Source: Paramagnetospirillum kuznetsovii (GTDB lineage: Bacteria > Pseudomonadota > Alphaproteobacteria > Rhodospirillales > Magnetospirillaceae). Taken from it: a stretch of DNA of 64,000 nt. The translations under genes were made by a program, and so were the position numbers. Positions 36,085 through 45,793 of the stretch are shown piece after piece; positions within the stretch are counted from its first letter, which is position 1; every line of letters starts with the position of its first letter. The stretch spans positions 186,001-250,000 of the forward strand of contig NZ_PGTO01000001.1 of assembly GCF_003284725.1 (NCBI RefSeq), given 5' to 3'. Below the pieces are notes generated by a model. That model did not search any database. It was given only the letters and a program-made list of their open reading frames with translations, and was not told the origin of the DNA.

Positions 36085-37397
36085 CCGAGACCATCTATGC
36101 CCTGGCCAGCGCCGCCGGCCGGGCCGGGGTGGCGGTCTATCGCCTGTCCGGTCCCATGGCCGGGCCGACGCTGTCGCGGCTGACCGGCAAGGCGCTGCCC
36201 AAGCCGCGCCAGGCGGTGCGGGTGCGCATCAATGACGTCGACGGCGATCATCTGGACGACGGCTTGGCCCTGTGGTTCCCGGCGCCCGCCAGCTATACCG
36301 GCGAGGACGTGGTGGAACTGCACCTCCATGGCGGACGGGCGGTGGCGCAGGGGCTGGCCGAGGCGATGGGGGGACTGGGCTTGCGTCCGGCCGAGCCGGG
36401 CGAGTTCTCGCGCCGCGCCTTCCTCAACGGCAAGATGGACCTGACCAAGGCCGAGGCCATCGCCGATCTGGTGGATGCCGAGACCAAGGCCCAGCGTCGT
36501 CAGGCCCTGCGGCAGATGGACGGCGAACTGGCGCGTCTCGCCGAGGGCTGGCGGGCCGCCCTGGTGGGCGCCCTGGCCCATCTGGAAGCGGTGATCGACT
36601 TTTCCGACGAGGAGATTCCCGACGGGCTTTTGGTCCAGGCGGGCGACGAGGTGGCGCGGCTGGCCGCCTCGCTGAATGCCCATCTGGCCGACGGCCAGCG
36701 GGGCGAGAGGCTGCGCGACGGTATCCACATCGCCATCATCGGCGCCCCCAATGCGGGGAAGTCCAGCCTGCTCAACCGGCTGGCGGGCAGGGATGCCGCC
36801 ATCGTCTCGGCCCAGGCGGGCACCACGCGCGACATCATCGAGATTCATCTCGATCTTGACGGCTGGCCGGTGGTGGTGGCCGATACCGCCGGTCTGCGCG
36901 ACGCCGCCTGCGAGATCGAGGCGGAAGGGGTGCGCCGCGCCCTGGCCCGCGCCGAGGCCGCCGACCTGCGGCTGGCGGTGTTCGGCGGCACGATTCTGGA
37001 CGCCGCCACCTTGGACATGATAGACGACGCCACCCTGGTGGTGATCAACAAGACCGACACCATGACGGGGCCGCCGCCGGAACGGGTGAGGGATCGCCCG
37101 GCCTGGGCGGTATCGGCCAAGACCGGCGCCGGGCTGGACCAATTGCTGGCCGCCATCGGGACCGAGGTGGAAAACCGCTTCGCAATCGGCACCGCGCCGG
37201 TGCTGACGCGGGCGCGGCACCGGGCGGCGGTGGAGGATTGTCTGGCGGCGCTGCGCCGGTTCGACCCTGCGGGCGAGCCGGAACTGGCGGCGGAAGACCT
37301 CCGGCTGGGGGCCCGCGCCCTGGGACGCATCACCGGCCGGGTCGAGGTGGACGAGGTTTTGGACGTCATTTTCCACGAGTTCTGCATCGGGAAGTGA
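36081..37397 (+). CDS. mnmE: tRNA uridine-5-carboxymethylaminomethyl modification GTPase MnmE
   Basis: A 438-residue protein with an N-terminal tetrahydrofolate-binding domain, helical domain and an inserted G domain: G1 GAPNAGKSSL, G2 AGTTRDI, G3 DTAGL, G4 NKTD. It ends in the invariant FCIGK. With MnmG it installs the cmnm5 group on wobble uridine 34. It precedes mnmG by 125 bp. Confidence 0.97.
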   Translation: MTETIYALASAAGRAGVAVYRLSGPMAGPTLSRLTGKALPKPRQAVRVRINDVDGDHLDDGLALWFPAPASYTGEDVVELHLHGGRAVAQGLAEAMGGLGLRPAEPGEFSRRAFLNGKMDLTKAEAIADLVDAETKAQRRQALRQMDGELARLAEGWRAALVGALAHLEAVIDFSDEEIPDGLLVQAGDEVARLAASLNAHLADGQRGERLRDGIHIAIIGAPNAGKSSLLNRLAGRDAAIVSAQAGTTRDIIEIHLDLDGWPVVVADTAGLRDAACEIEAEGVRRALARAEAADLRLAVFGGTILDAATLDMIDDATLVVINKTDTMTGPPPERVRDRPAWAVSAKTGAGLDQLLAAIGTEVENRFAIGTAPVLTRARHRAAVEDCLAALRRFDPAGEPELAAEDLRLGARALGRITGRVEVDEVLDVIFHEFCIGK

Positions 37398-37522
37398 AAG
37401 TCCATAGTGGTCGATATCGGGTGGAGCGCAGCGACTAGCCCATTGAGGGCGCGCGCCCCATGGCGCGAAAGCCAAGCCTCACGGAGTGGGGCGCACGGCG
37501 ACTGAGTGGCAATATATATGGT

Positions 37523-39397
37523 ATGTTTCACGTGAAACAGACAAGCTGTTGTGATGTGGTGGTGATCGGGGCGGGGCATGCGGGCTGCGAGGCCGCTGCG
37601 GCCTCCGCGCGGGTCGGCGCCCGTACCCTGCTGATCACCCAGCGGCTGGATACCATCGGCGAGATGTCGTGCAACCCGGCCATCGGCGGGCTGGCCAAGG
37701 GTCAGCTGGTGCGCGAGATCGACGCGTTGGACGGGCTGATGGCCCGCGTCATCGACCAGGCCGGAATTCAGTTCCGCATCCTCAATCGCAGCAAGGGACC
37801 GGCGGTGCAAGGGCCACGCGCCCAGGCCGACCGTAAGCTCTATCGCCGCGCCATGCGCCAAGCTCTGGACGAGACGCCGGGGCTTGACCTGCTGGAAGCC
37901 TCGGTGGAAGGGCTTGAGGTGGTGGAAGGCCGGATTACCGGCGTGCTGCTGGACGACGGCCGCACCGTCGCCTGCGGCGCCGTGGTCATCACCACCGGCA
38001 CCTTCCTGCGCGGGCTGATCCATCAGGGCGAGAAGACCTGGCCGGCAGGAAGGGTGGGCGATGCCCCCTCGGTGGGTCTCGCTCTTTCACTGGCCCGGCT
38101 GGGTCTGCCGCTGGGCCGGTTGAAGACGGGAACGCCAGCCCGGCTGGACGGCCGCACCATCCATTGGGCCGGACTCGCCATGCAGGCGGGCGACGATCCG
38201 CCGGTGCCGTTCTCCTATCTGACAGGGTCCATCACCACGCCGCAGATCCAGTGCGGCATCACCGCGACGACGCCGGAAACCCATGCCATCATCCGCGCCA
38301 ATCTGGATCGGGCGCCCATGTATTCCGGCCAGATCCAGAGCACCGGTCCGCGCTATTGCCCAAGCATCGAGGACAAGGTGGTGCGCTTCGCCGAGCGCGA
38401 ACGCCACCAGATCTTCCTGGAGCCCGAGGGCCTCGACGATCACACCGTCTATCCCAACGGCATCAGCACCTCGCTGCCCGAGGAGGTCCAGCGGGCGATG
38501 ATCGCCACCATTCCCGGCCTGGAACGCTGCACCCTGATCCGGCCCGGCTATGCCATCGAATACGATTTCGTCGATCCCCGCGCCCTGCATCGCTCGCTGG
38601 AGACCCGGTCGGTGGCGGGGCTGTTCCTGGCCGGGCAGATCAACGGCACCACCGGCTACGAGGAAGCGGGGGCGCAAGGACTCGTCGCCGGGCTCAACGC
38701 GGCGCGGCTCTGCGCGGGCTCCGAGGCGGTGGTGTTCGACCGCGCCGACGGCTATGTGGGGGTGATGATCGACGATCTGGTGAGCCTTGGCACCAGCGAG
38801 CCCTATCGCATGTTCACCTCGCGGGCCGAGTACCGCTTGCTGCTGCGCTCCGACAATGCCGATCTGCGACTGACCCCCAAGGGGCTGGCTTCGGGTTGCG
38901 TCGGGTCGGTGAGGGCGGCAGCCTTCGCCGCCAAGTCCGAGGCGGTGGAGCGGGGCAGGGCGATGCTGGGTGCCTTGAAGGCTTCGCCCAATGTGCTGCG
39001 CGGCCAGGGCTTGGAGATCAACCAGGACGGGGTGGTGCGCACCGCCTGGGATCTGCTGTCCTATAACGGCGTCGATCTGGAACGGCTGTCCCGCCTGTGG
39101 CCCGAGCTCGCGGTCCTGACCGGGGCGGTGGCCGAGCAGTTGGCGATCGAGGGCAAATACGCCGCCTATCTGGCCCGCCAGGATTCCGACATCCAATCCT
39201 ATCGCCGCGAGGAGGGCTTGGCCTTGCCCGACGATCTCGACTACGATTCCATCGGGTCGCTATCCAACGAGGTACGCCAGAAGTTCAAGGCCGCAAGGCC
39301 CGAGACCCTGGCGGCGGCGGCCCGTATTCCCGGCATCACTCCGGCGGCGGTGACCGCCTTGCTGGGTCATGTGAAGCGCAGGGGAGGGCTTGTGTGA
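37523..39397 (+). CDS. mnmG: tRNA uridine-5-carboxymethylaminomethyl modification enzyme MnmG
   Basis: A 624-residue FAD protein. [19 protein letters not shown] is the dinucleotide fold; [20 protein letters not shown] and [19 protein letters not shown] are family signatures. ATG at 37523 is preferred because its first codons, MFHVKQ, encode a parS site as in many relatives. An upstream in-frame start at 37460 would add an atypical leader. The stop overlaps rsmG as GTGA. Confidence 0.97.
   Translation: MFHVKQTSCCDVVVIGAGHAGCEAAAASARVGARTLLITQRLDTIGEMSCNPAIGGLAKGQLVREIDALDGLMARVIDQAGIQFRILNRSKGPAVQGPRAQADRKLYRRAMRQALDETPGLDLLEASVEGLEVVEGRITGVLLDDGRTVACGAVVITTGTFLRGLIHQGEKTWPAGRVGDAPSVGLALSLARLGLPLGRLKTGTPARLDGRTIHWAGLAMQAGDDPPVPFSYLTGSITTPQIQCGITATTPETHAIIRANLDRAPMYSGQIQSTGPRYCPSIEDKVVRFAERERHQIFLEPEGLDDHTVYPNGISTSLPEEVQRAMIATIPGLERCTLIRPGYAIEYDFVDPRALHRSLETRSVAGLFLAGQINGTTGYEEAGAQGLVAGLNAARLCAGSEAVVFDRADGYVGVMIDDLVSLGTSEPYRMFTSRAEYRLLLRSDNADLRLTPKGLASGCVGSVRAAAFAAKSEAVERGRAMLGALKASPNVLRGQGLEINQDGVVRTAWDLLSYNGVDLERLSRLWPELAVLTGAVAEQLAIEGKYAAYLARQDSDIQSYRREEGLALPDDLDYDSIGSLSNEVRQKFKAARPETLAAAARIPGITPAAVTALLGHVKRRGGLV
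37524..37539. promoter_or_regulatory. parS centromere site 1
   Basis: TGTTTCACGTGAAACA is a perfect match to the 16-bp ParB-binding palindrome. It lies at the very start of the mnmG coding sequence, about 11 kb from the proposed origin and 2.5 kb from parA. Confidence 0.95.
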
Positions 39398-39999
39398 CTC
39401 CCGCCGAGTTCCAAACAAAATCTGGTGTTTCACGTGAAACACTCCGCCGACTCGGTCTTTACGCCGATCTACTGGTCAAGTGGCAGGCCAAGATCAATCT
39501 GGTGGGGCCGGACACGCTGCCCGATCTGTGGTCGCGCCATATCCTTGATTCCGCGCAACTGTTCCCCCTGATCCCCGCCACCGCCAAGCGGCTGGTGGAC
39601 CTGGGGTCGGGGGCGGGATTCCCTGGTCTGGTTCTCGCCGTGATGGGGGCGCCCGACGTGCATCTGGTGGAAAGCGATTCCCGCAAATGCGCCTTCCTGC
39701 GCGAAGCCGCCCGCGTCACCGGGACGCCGGTCACCATCTTCAACAAGCGCATCGAGCAGGTGGCGGGCCTTGACGCCGACGTGGTGACGGCCCGCGCCCT
39801 GGCGCCCTTGGGTAAATTGCTGGATTGGGCGTTTCCCCACCTGGCGGCGGGCGGCCAATGTCTGTTCCTGAAGGGCAGGGGAGCGGAAGACGAATTGACC
39901 GCAACTGCGAAAGAATGGAATATCGGGCTCCGCCGAATTCCTTCCCTGACCGATCCGGCCGGTCTTGTCCTACAGCTTCATGAGGTCCGTCGTGGCTGA
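39394..39999 (+). CDS. rsmG: 16S rRNA (guanine(527)-N7)-methyltransferase RsmG
   Basis: A 201-residue SAM-dependent methyltransferase acting on G527 of 16S r[24 protein letters not shown] and the SAM-binding [16 protein letters not shown] are diagnostic. The GTG start overlaps the mnmG stop. A parS site is embedded near codon 11, read as GVSRETL. The 3' end overlaps the parA start by eight bases. Confidence 0.96.
   Translation: MTPAEFQTKSGVSRETLRRLGLYADLLVKWQAKINLVGPDTLPDLWSRHILDSAQLFPLIPATAKRLVDLGSGAGFPGLVLAVMGAPDVHLVESDSRKCAFLREAARVTGTPVTIFNKRIEQVAGLDADVVTARALAPLGKLLDWAFPHLAAGGQCLFLKGRGAEDELTATAKEWNIGLRRIPSLTDPAGLVLQLHEVRRG
39426..39441. promoter_or_regulatory. parS centromere site 2
   Basis: TGTTTCACGTGAAACA again matches the consensus exactly; with flanking bases the palindrome extends to 18 bp (39425-39442). 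It is within rsmG, 1.9 kb from site 1 and about 0.6 kb before parA. Confidence 0.95.
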
Positions 40000-40783
40000 G
40001 ACCAAGAGCGCGCGTGTCATCGCCGTCGCCAATCAGAAGGGCGGCGTGGGCAAGACCACCACCGCCATCAATCTGGCCACCGCCATGGCGGCGACCAAGA
40101 AGACCGTGCTGATCATCGATCTCGACCCCCAGGGCAATGCCAGCACCGGGCTGGGCGTCGACCGTTCCGCCCGCGAGGTCAATTCCTATCACGTCATGAT
40201 CGGCGAGGCCGGTCTGGCCGAATCGGTGATCGCCACCACCATTCCCGGCCTGCATCTGGTGCCCTCGGGCGTCGATCTGTCGGGCGCCGAGATCGAGCTG
40301 GTGACCTTCGAGCGGCGCGAGCAGCGTCTGGCCGAGGCCCTGGCCGGTACCCTGGCCGCCTATGACTATGTGCTGATCGATTGCCCGCCGTCGCTCAACC
40401 TGCTGACGCTGAACGCCCTGGTGGCGGCCAATGCGGTGATGGTGCCGCTGCAATGCGAGTTCTTCGCCCTGGAAGGCGTCAGCCATCTGATCAAGACCAT
40501 CGAGCGGGTCAAGCAGGCCTTCAATCCCGGCCTGGAACTGCAGGGCATCATCCTGACCATGTTCGACAAGCGCAACAATCTGTCCGATCAGGTCGCCGCC
40601 GATGTGCGCGACTTCTTCGGCGACAAGGTCTACAAGACGGTGATCCCGCGCAATGTGCGGGTCTCCGAGGCGCCGAGCCACGGCAAGCCGGTGCTGCTTT
40701 ACGATATGAAATGCTCTGGGGCCGAGGCCTATATCAATCTGGCGTCGGAAGTGTTGAAGCGCGAGCGCGAGTTGAGGGCATAA
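39992..40783 (+). CDS. parA: Chromosome partitioning ATPase ParA (Soj)
   Basis: A 263-residue deviant-Walker ATPase. The signature is ANQKGGVGKTTTAINLA; LIIDLDPQGNASTGLG and YVLIDCPPSLNLLTLNA are the other nucleotide motifs. The short N-terminus (no helix-turn-helix) marks the chromosomal Soj type. GTG at 39992 has a GAGG site; an ATG at 39980 is possible. It moves ParB-parS complexes after replication starts. The stop directly abuts parB. Confidence 0.97.
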   Translation: MAETKSARVIAVANQKGGVGKTTTAINLATAMAATKKTVLIIDLDPQGNASTGLGVDRSAREVNSYHVMIGEAGLAESVIATTIPGLHLVPSGVDLSGAEIELVTFERREQRLAEALAGTLAAYDYVLIDCPPSLNLLTLNALVAANAVMVPLQCEFFALEGVSHLIKTIERVKQAFNPGLELQGIILTMFDKRNNLSDQVAADVRDFFGDKVYKTVIPRNVRVSEAPSHGKPVLLYDMKCSGAEAYINLASEVLKRERELRA

Positions 40784-41728
40784 ATGGCTGAAGAAAAGAA
40801 AAAGGGCCTGGGTCGTGGCCTGTCCGCCCTGTTGGGCGATCACGCGGCCTCGGCCATCCAGGCGGTGACCAGCGCGGCCCAGGCGGGGCCGGAGGGCGCC
40901 GCCGCCATCAAGGGTCTGCGCACCATGCCGGTGGGCCAGTTGCAGCCGGGCAAGTTCCAGCCGCGCCGCAGCTTCGACGAGGACCGCATCAACGATCTGG
41001 TGGAATCGGTCCGCGAGAAGGGCATTCTTCAGCCGCTGTTGGTGCGTCCGCTGCCCGGCCAGCCCGGCAAGTTCGAGATCATCGCGGGCGAACGCCGCTG
41101 GCGCGCCGCCCAGGGCGCCAAGCTGCACGAAGTTCCGGTCATCGTCCGCGATCTGTCCGATCGCGAGGCGCTGGAAGTCGCCTTGGTGGAAAACCTGCAG
41201 CGACAGGATCTGTCGCCGCTGGAGGAAGCCGACGGCTATCGCCGCCTGATGGACGACTTCTCCCATACCCAGGAGGAACTGGCCAAGGCGGTGGGCAAGA
41301 GCCGCTCCCACGTGGCCAATATGATTCGTCTGCTGGCCCTGCCCGAACCGGTCAAGATCATGCTGGAAAAGGGCGAGCTGACCGCCGGTCACGCCCGCGC
41401 CCTGCTGACGGCGGCCGATCCGCTGCGGCTGTCCCGCGACGTGGTGGCCCGGGCGCTGAACGTGCGCCAGACCGAAAAGCTGGTCAACGACGAGGGCAAG
41501 GCCAAACCCAGCCTGGGCGGCCGTCCCGCCAAGCCGGGCAAGGATGCCGACATCGCCGCCCTGGAACGCGACCTGACCAATTCCTTGGGCTGCAAGGTCT
41601 CCATCCGCAGCCTGGGCAAGGGCGGCGAGCTGACCATCGCCTATGGTTCGCTGGAACAGCTCGACGACGTGCTGGCGCGGCTCAGCCGGGCGCCGGGCCG
41701 GGTCAACGACGATCTCGACGAGGTGTAG
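40784..41728 (+). CDS. parB: Chromosome partitioning protein ParB (Spo0J)
   Basis: A 314-residue CTPase/DNA-binding protein. The CTP-binding ParB/Srx domain has [12 protein letters not shown]-type sequence ([16 protein letters not shown]) and [14 protein letters not shown]; the parS-binding helix-turn-helix is [23 protein letters not shown]; the C-terminal dimerisation domain ends the protein. A basic lysine-rich start ([16 protein letters not shown]) is the typical ParA-contacting region. Confidence 0.97.
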   Translation: MAEEKKKGLGRGLSALLGDHAASAIQAVTSAAQAGPEGAAAIKGLRTMPVGQLQPGKFQPRRSFDEDRINDLVESVREKGILQPLLVRPLPGQPGKFEIIAGERRWRAAQGAKLHEVPVIVRDLSDREALEVALVENLQRQDLSPLEEADGYRRLMDDFSHTQEELAKAVGKSRSHVANMIRLLALPEPVKIMLEKGELTAGHARALLTAADPLRLSRDVVARALNVRQTEKLVNDEGKAKPSLGGRPAKPGKDADIAALERDLTNSLGCKVSIRSLGKGGELTIAYGSLEQLDDVLARLSRAPGRVNDDLDEV

Positions 41729-41806
41729 GGGCGGAGTCTTGCCTCTATGAAGAGGGGCCAACCCTTTGTACACTGGGGTCGGGACGGATCAGGGGGGCTT
41801 GAGACC

Positions 41807-42163
41807 ATGGCGGAACAGGAAGGCAGCGGACCGCTCGACGAGCTGTTGGCCAATATACCCGAGGCGGTGGTCCAGACCTTCAGCCCGGAACAGCGCGCCG
41901 CCCTGTGGAACGCCGCCAAGCCGGTCAGTTGGCGCAAGCATCCCATCAATATCCGCATCACCTTTCCCTTCGTCGGCAACCGCTACTTCGTCACCGTGGT
42001 GGGCGGCCAGGAGCGGCGCGATATCGGTCGCATCCATCGCGACCGCCACATGCATCCCCTGCGCACCGCGGGCAATATCTTGTTCATGCTCGGCCTCGGC
42101 GGCGCCTTCTATCTGGCCGCCGTGATCGGCATGTTCACCTTTTCCAACCTCATAGAATTTTAG
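41807..42163 (+). CDS. Conserved protein of unknown function with C-terminal membrane helix
   Basis: A 118-residue protein I do not recognise. Residues 1-90 are soluble and include a run of aromatic and basic residues (NIRITFPFVGNRYFVTVVGG then RIHRDRHMHPLR). A single hydrophobic segment near the end (ILFMLGLGGAFYLAAVIGMF) predicts a tail anchor. ATG at 41807 is preferred over an upstream one for its ribosome site. It is downstream of parB and two genes share this strand with ychJ. Confidence 0.65.
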   Translation: MAEQEGSGPLDELLANIPEAVVQTFSPEQRAALWNAAKPVSWRKHPINIRITFPFVGNRYFVTVVGGQERRDIGRIHRDRHMHPLRTAGNILFMLGLGGAFYLAAVIGMFTFSNLIEF

Positions 42164-42169
42164 GCAAAC

Positions 42170-42661
42170 ATGACAGATTGTCCCTGCGGCTCCGGACAGA
42201 GCTATTCCGCCTGTTGCGAACCCTTCATCACCGGCGGCGCCGTGGCGCCCACGCCGGAAGCCCTGATGCGCTCGCGCTACACGGCCTTCACCGTGGTGAA
42301 TATCGATTATCTCCACGACACCCTGGCCCCCGAGGCGCGCCACGATTTCAACAAGGCCGACGCCGAGAAATGGGCGCGCAATTCCCAGTGGCTGGGGCTC
42401 GACATCCACGGCACCGATGGCGGCGGTCCCGACGACAGCCGGGGCACGGTGGATTTCACCGCCCGCTTCAAGCTGGACGGCAAATCCGAGGCCCATCGCG
42501 AAGTCTCGCTGTTCCGCAAGGAAGAGGGCCGCTGGTACTATGTGGACGGCCAGATCGGCGGACCCAAGCCGGAACAGCGCCGCGTCGCCGTCAAGGCCGG
42601 CCGCAACGACCCCTGTCCCTGCGGATCGGGCAAGAAATACAAGAAGTGCTGTGGGGCCTGA
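42170..42661 (+). CDS. YchJ family SEC-C motif protein
   Basis: A 163-residue protein with a metal-binding SEC-C type motif at each end, [16 protein letters not shown] and [14 protein letters not shown], and a central NTF2-like domain ([19 protein letters not shown]). This is the YchJ/UPF0225 arrangement. Function is unknown; the C-terminal SEC-C resembles the zinc motif of SecA that contacts SecB and ribosomes. It starts six bases after the preceding stop. Confidence 0.9.
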   Translation: MTDCPCGSGQSYSACCEPFITGGAVAPTPEALMRSRYTAFTVVNIDYLHDTLAPEARHDFNKADAEKWARNSQWLGLDIHGTDGGGPDDSRGTVDFTARFKLDGKSEAHREVSLFRKEEGRWYYVDGQIGGPKPEQRRVAVKAGRNDPCPCGSGKKYKKCCGA

Positions 42662-42769
42662 TATTTTGGCCCGGCATACCAATATCTTTCGGAGTTGAGC
42701 GACTGAACTGATCACGCGCGGATAACCGTCAGATCGCGAAAAGCGACAGGCACAAGGGAAGGCGACACC

Positions 42770-43798
42770 ATGACCGTAACCAGACGCAATGTCGTATTGG
42801 GCGCCTTGGCGGCGCCCGCTTTGCTGGCTCTGCCTCGGGGGGCGGCCCATGCCGCCGCTCCGGTGGACCTCAAGATTTCCCATCAATTCCCCGGCGGCAC
42901 CCTGACAGAGGGTGACTTTCGCGACCGTCTTTGCCGCGTCTTCGCCGCCGAGGTGGAAAAGCGCACCAATGGCGCCCTGAAGGGGACGGTGTTCCCCGGC
43001 TCGTCGCTGATGAAGACCAATGCCCAGTTCTCGGCGCTGCGCAAGGGGGCGCTGGATATGTCGCTCTACCCACTGTCCTATGCGGGCGGCGAGGTGCCCG
43101 AGGTCAATATCGGCCTGATGCCCGGCGTGGTGACCAATTACGAGCAGGGAACGGCGTGGAAATCGGCCCCGGTGGGCAAGGTTCTGGCCGATCTGCTGAT
43201 GGACAAGGGCATAAAGATCGTCAGTTGGATCTGGCAGGCGGGCGGCGTCGCCGGTCGTTCGACGCCGCTGGTCGAGCCCGCCGACGCCAAGGGCATGAAG
43301 GTCCGTGGCGGCTCGCGCGAGATGGACATGGTGCTGAAGGCGGCAGGGGCGGCGGTGATCTCGCTGCCGTCCAACGAAATCTACGCCGCCATGCAGACCG
43401 GGGCGCTGGACGCCGCCATGACCTCGTCCACCAGCCTGATCTCGTTCCGGCTGGAAGAGGTGGCGAAGACCCTGACCACCGGGCGCGGCAAGGCCTATTG
43501 GTTCATGCTGGAGCCGCTGCTGATCTCGCGCTCCATCTTCGAGGGTCTGCCCAAGGACATGCAGGACGTGATCATGACTGTGGGCGCCGAGATGGAGAAA
43601 TTCGGCACCGAGGCGGCCAAGGTGGACGATCAGGACGTCGCCCGGATCTACGCCAAGGCGGGCGCCCAGGTCAGCGACCTGTCGGCCGACACCGTCAAGC
43701 GCTGGCAGGACATCGCCCGCGAGACCGCCTGGAAGGACTACGCGGCGCGCAGCGACAGTTGCGCCAAGATCCTCAAACTGGCGGAGCAGGCCCTGTGA
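42770..43798 (+). CDS. dctP: TRAP transporter substrate-binding protein (DctP family)
   Basis: A 342-residue periplasmic protein. The N-terminus MTVTRRNVVLGALAAPALLA is a Tat-like signal (twin arginine) ending near AHAA. The fold matches DctP receptors: LKISHQFPGG, the conserved arginine region VRGGSREMDMVLKAAGA and LDAAMTSSTSL. Substrate is unknown; such receptors bind C4-dicarboxylates, other organic acids and similar compounds. The 3' end overlaps dctQ as GTGA. AAGGGAAGGCG precedes the start. Confidence 0.92.
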   Translation: MTVTRRNVVLGALAAPALLALPRGAAHAAAPVDLKISHQFPGGTLTEGDFRDRLCRVFAAEVEKRTNGALKGTVFPGSSLMKTNAQFSALRKGALDMSLYPLSYAGGEVPEVNIGLMPGVVTNYEQGTAWKSAPVGKVLADLLMDKGIKIVSWIWQAGGVAGRSTPLVEPADAKGMKVRGGSREMDMVLKAAGAAVISLPSNEIYAAMQTGALDAAMTSSTSLISFRLEEVAKTLTTGRGKAYWFMLEPLLISRSIFEGLPKDMQDVIMTVGAEMEKFGTEAAKVDDQDVARIYAKAGAQVSDLSADTVKRWQDIARETAWKDYAARSDSCAKILKLAEQAL

Positions 43799-44340
43799 GC
43801 CACGCCGCGCCGCCGGAGGCGGCGCTCGATCCGACCGGTCCGGGCCTTCTGGCCCGCACCGCCCGGCTGATGGCCTGGATCAACAAGGCGGTGATGGGCC
43901 TGTCCATGCTGGCCATCGTCGCCGCCGCCCTGATCCTGACCGGCAGCGTGGTGCTGCGCTATTTCCTCAAGATTCCCACCGATTGGCAGGATGAGGCGGC
44001 GGTGTTCCTGCTGGTGGGGCTGACCTTCATGTGTGGCGCGGCGGTCCAGGCGGGGCGCGGCCATATCGGCATCCAGGCCTTGGCGGGCCTGCTTCCCGCC
44101 GGGGTCAACCGGCTGCGGCTGCTGGTTTGCGACGCCGCCTCGGGCGGGTTCTGCGCCTTTTTTTCCTGGAAGTCGTGGACCTTGTTCCACGAGGCCTTGG
44201 CGGACGGCCAGACCACCTCGTCCAGTTGGGGGCCGCCGCTGTGGATTCCCTATGGCCTGATGGCGACGGGGATGACGTTGCTGTCCTTGCAGATCGTCCT
44301 GCAGGTGGCCGCCGCCCTGGCGGCTTGGAGGCGGCCATGA
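43795..44340 (+). CDS. dctQ: TRAP transporter small membrane subunit (DctQ family)
   Basis: A 181-residue protein with four predicted helices. VVLRYFLKIPTDWQDEAAVFLLVGLTFMCG is the family signature, where the W-x-DE segment is conserved. The GTG start overlaps dctP and the stop overlaps dctM (ATGA), so all three transporter subunits are translationally coupled. Confidence 0.92.
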   Translation: MSHAAPPEAALDPTGPGLLARTARLMAWINKAVMGLSMLAIVAAALILTGSVVLRYFLKIPTDWQDEAAVFLLVGLTFMCGAAVQAGRGHIGIQALAGLLPAGVNRLRLLVCDAASGGFCAFFSWKSWTLFHEALADGQTTSSSWGPPLWIPYGLMATGMTLLSLQIVLQVAAALAAWRRP

Positions 44341-45692
44341 GCGCCACCCTGGTCGGTAGCCTTTACGGCGTGGCCACCCTGCTGTTGATGTTCTCCGGCA
44401 TGCCCATCGCCTTCGCCCTGGGCGGCGTGGCGGTGGCCTTCATGTACTTCTTCATGCCGGGGGCCTCGCTCGACACCGTCACCCAGAACGTCTACGAGGA
44501 GATGGCCAGCATCACCTTGCTGTCCATTCCGCTGTTCATCCTGAAGGGTGCCGCCATCGGCAAGTCGCGGGCGGGCGCCGATCTCTACGGCGCCATCCAC
44601 GCCTGGATGCACCGCATTCCCGGCGGCCTCGGCATCGCCAATGTCTTCGCCTGCGCCGTCTTCGCCGCCATGGCGGGGTCCAGCCCCGCCACCTGTTCCG
44701 CCATCGGCAGCGCCGGTATTCCCGAAATGCGCATGCGCGGCTATTCGCCCGGCTTCGCCGCCGGAATCATCGCGGCCGGTGGTACCCTCGGCATCCTGCT
44801 GCCGCCGTCCATCACCATGATCCTGTTCGCGGTGGCGGCGGAACAGTCGCTCGGGCGGCTGTTCCTGGCGGGAATCTTTCCCGGATTGCTGCTGGTGGCG
44901 CTGTTCTCGGCCTATGCGGTGTGGAAGTTCAAGCGGGAATACGCCGCCGCCCTGGCCACCTGGCACGGCGGCGGCCATAAATCGGCCTATCTGGACGAGA
45001 TGACCCTGACCTTCGCCGAGAAGACGCGGCTGCTGCCCCGGGTGATGCCCTTCGTCATCCTGCTGACCGGCGTGATGGTGGCGCTGTATGGCGGCTATGC
45101 CACGCCGTCGGAGACCGCCGGACTGGGCGGCATCCTGGCGCTGGTGCTGATCGCCTCCATCTACGGCATGTGGCGGCCCCGCGATCTGGCGCCGATCTTG
45201 GCCAGCACCATCCGCGAATCCACCATGCTGATGTTCATCATCGGCATGAGCTTGCTGTATTCCTATGTGATGAGCTATCTCCAGATCAGCCAGTCGGCGG
45301 CCCAGTGGATTGTGGGCATGCACCTGTCGAAATGGGTGCTGCTGACCGCCATCCTGGTGCTGGTGGTGGTGCTGGGCTTCTTCCTGCCGCCGGTTTCCAT
45401 CATCTTGATGACGGCGCCCATCATCCTGCCGCCGCTCAAGGCGGCCGGTTTCGATCTGGTGTGGTTCGGGGTGGTGATGACCATCGTCATGGAGATGGGG
45501 CTGATCCATCCGCCGGTGGGGCTCAACATCTTCGTCATCAAGAACGTCGCCCCCGATATTCCCCTCAAGGACGTGTTGTGGGGGGTGATGCCCTTCGTCG
45601 GCCTGATGATCCTGGCGGTGGTCCTGCTGTGCCTGTTCCCCGGCATCGCGGTATGGCTGCCCGACGCGGTGATGGGGGCCAAGACGGTCTAG
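44337..45692 (+). CDS. dctM: TRAP transporter large permease subunit (DctM family)
   Basis: A 451-residue membrane protein with about twelve helices. MAGSSPATCSAIGSAGIPEM and GILLPPSITMILFAVAAEQS are the DctM signature loops, repeated in the C-half as FFLPPVSIILMTAPIILPPL. It is the sodium-coupled transport channel partnering DctQ and DctP. A 13-bp inverted repeat follows at 45763-45792. Confidence 0.94.
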   Translation: MSATLVGSLYGVATLLLMFSGMPIAFALGGVAVAFMYFFMPGASLDTVTQNVYEEMASITLLSIPLFILKGAAIGKSRAGADLYGAIHAWMHRIPGGLGIANVFACAVFAAMAGSSPATCSAIGSAGIPEMRMRGYSPGFAAGIIAAGGTLGILLPPSITMILFAVAAEQSLGRLFLAGIFPGLLLVALFSAYAVWKFKREYAAALATWHGGGHKSAYLDEMTLTFAEKTRLLPRVMPFVILLTGVMVALYGGYATPSETAGLGGILALVLIASIYGMWRPRDLAPILASTIRESTMLMFIIGMSLLYSYVMSYLQISQSAAQWIVGMHLSKWVLLTAILVLVVVLGFFLPPVSIILMTAPIILPPLKAAGFDLVWFGVVMTIVMEMGLIHPPVGLNIFVIKNVAPDIPLKDVLWGVMPFVGLMILAVVLLCLFPGIAVWLPDAVMGAKTV

Positions 45693-45762
45693 CCTATCTT
45701 TATGTCCCTCTGCCTGAGCGCCGCCTCCGGCGGCTTGGCCGCGGCCGCAATGGCCGCAGATC

Positions 45763-45792
45763 GTGCCGTGCGTCATAGTTGACGCACGGCAC
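45763..45792. terminator. Perfect 13-bp hairpin between convergent dctM and the histidine kinase gene
   Basis: GTGCCGTGCGTCA (45763-45775) and TGACGCACGGCAC (45780-45792) flank the loop TAGT. It lies one base beyond the kinase stop codon and 70 bases after dctM. With no T run on either side it may act as a Rho-independent-like brake or an RNA 3'-end barrier for both genes. Confidence 0.65.
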
Positions 45793-45793
45793 T

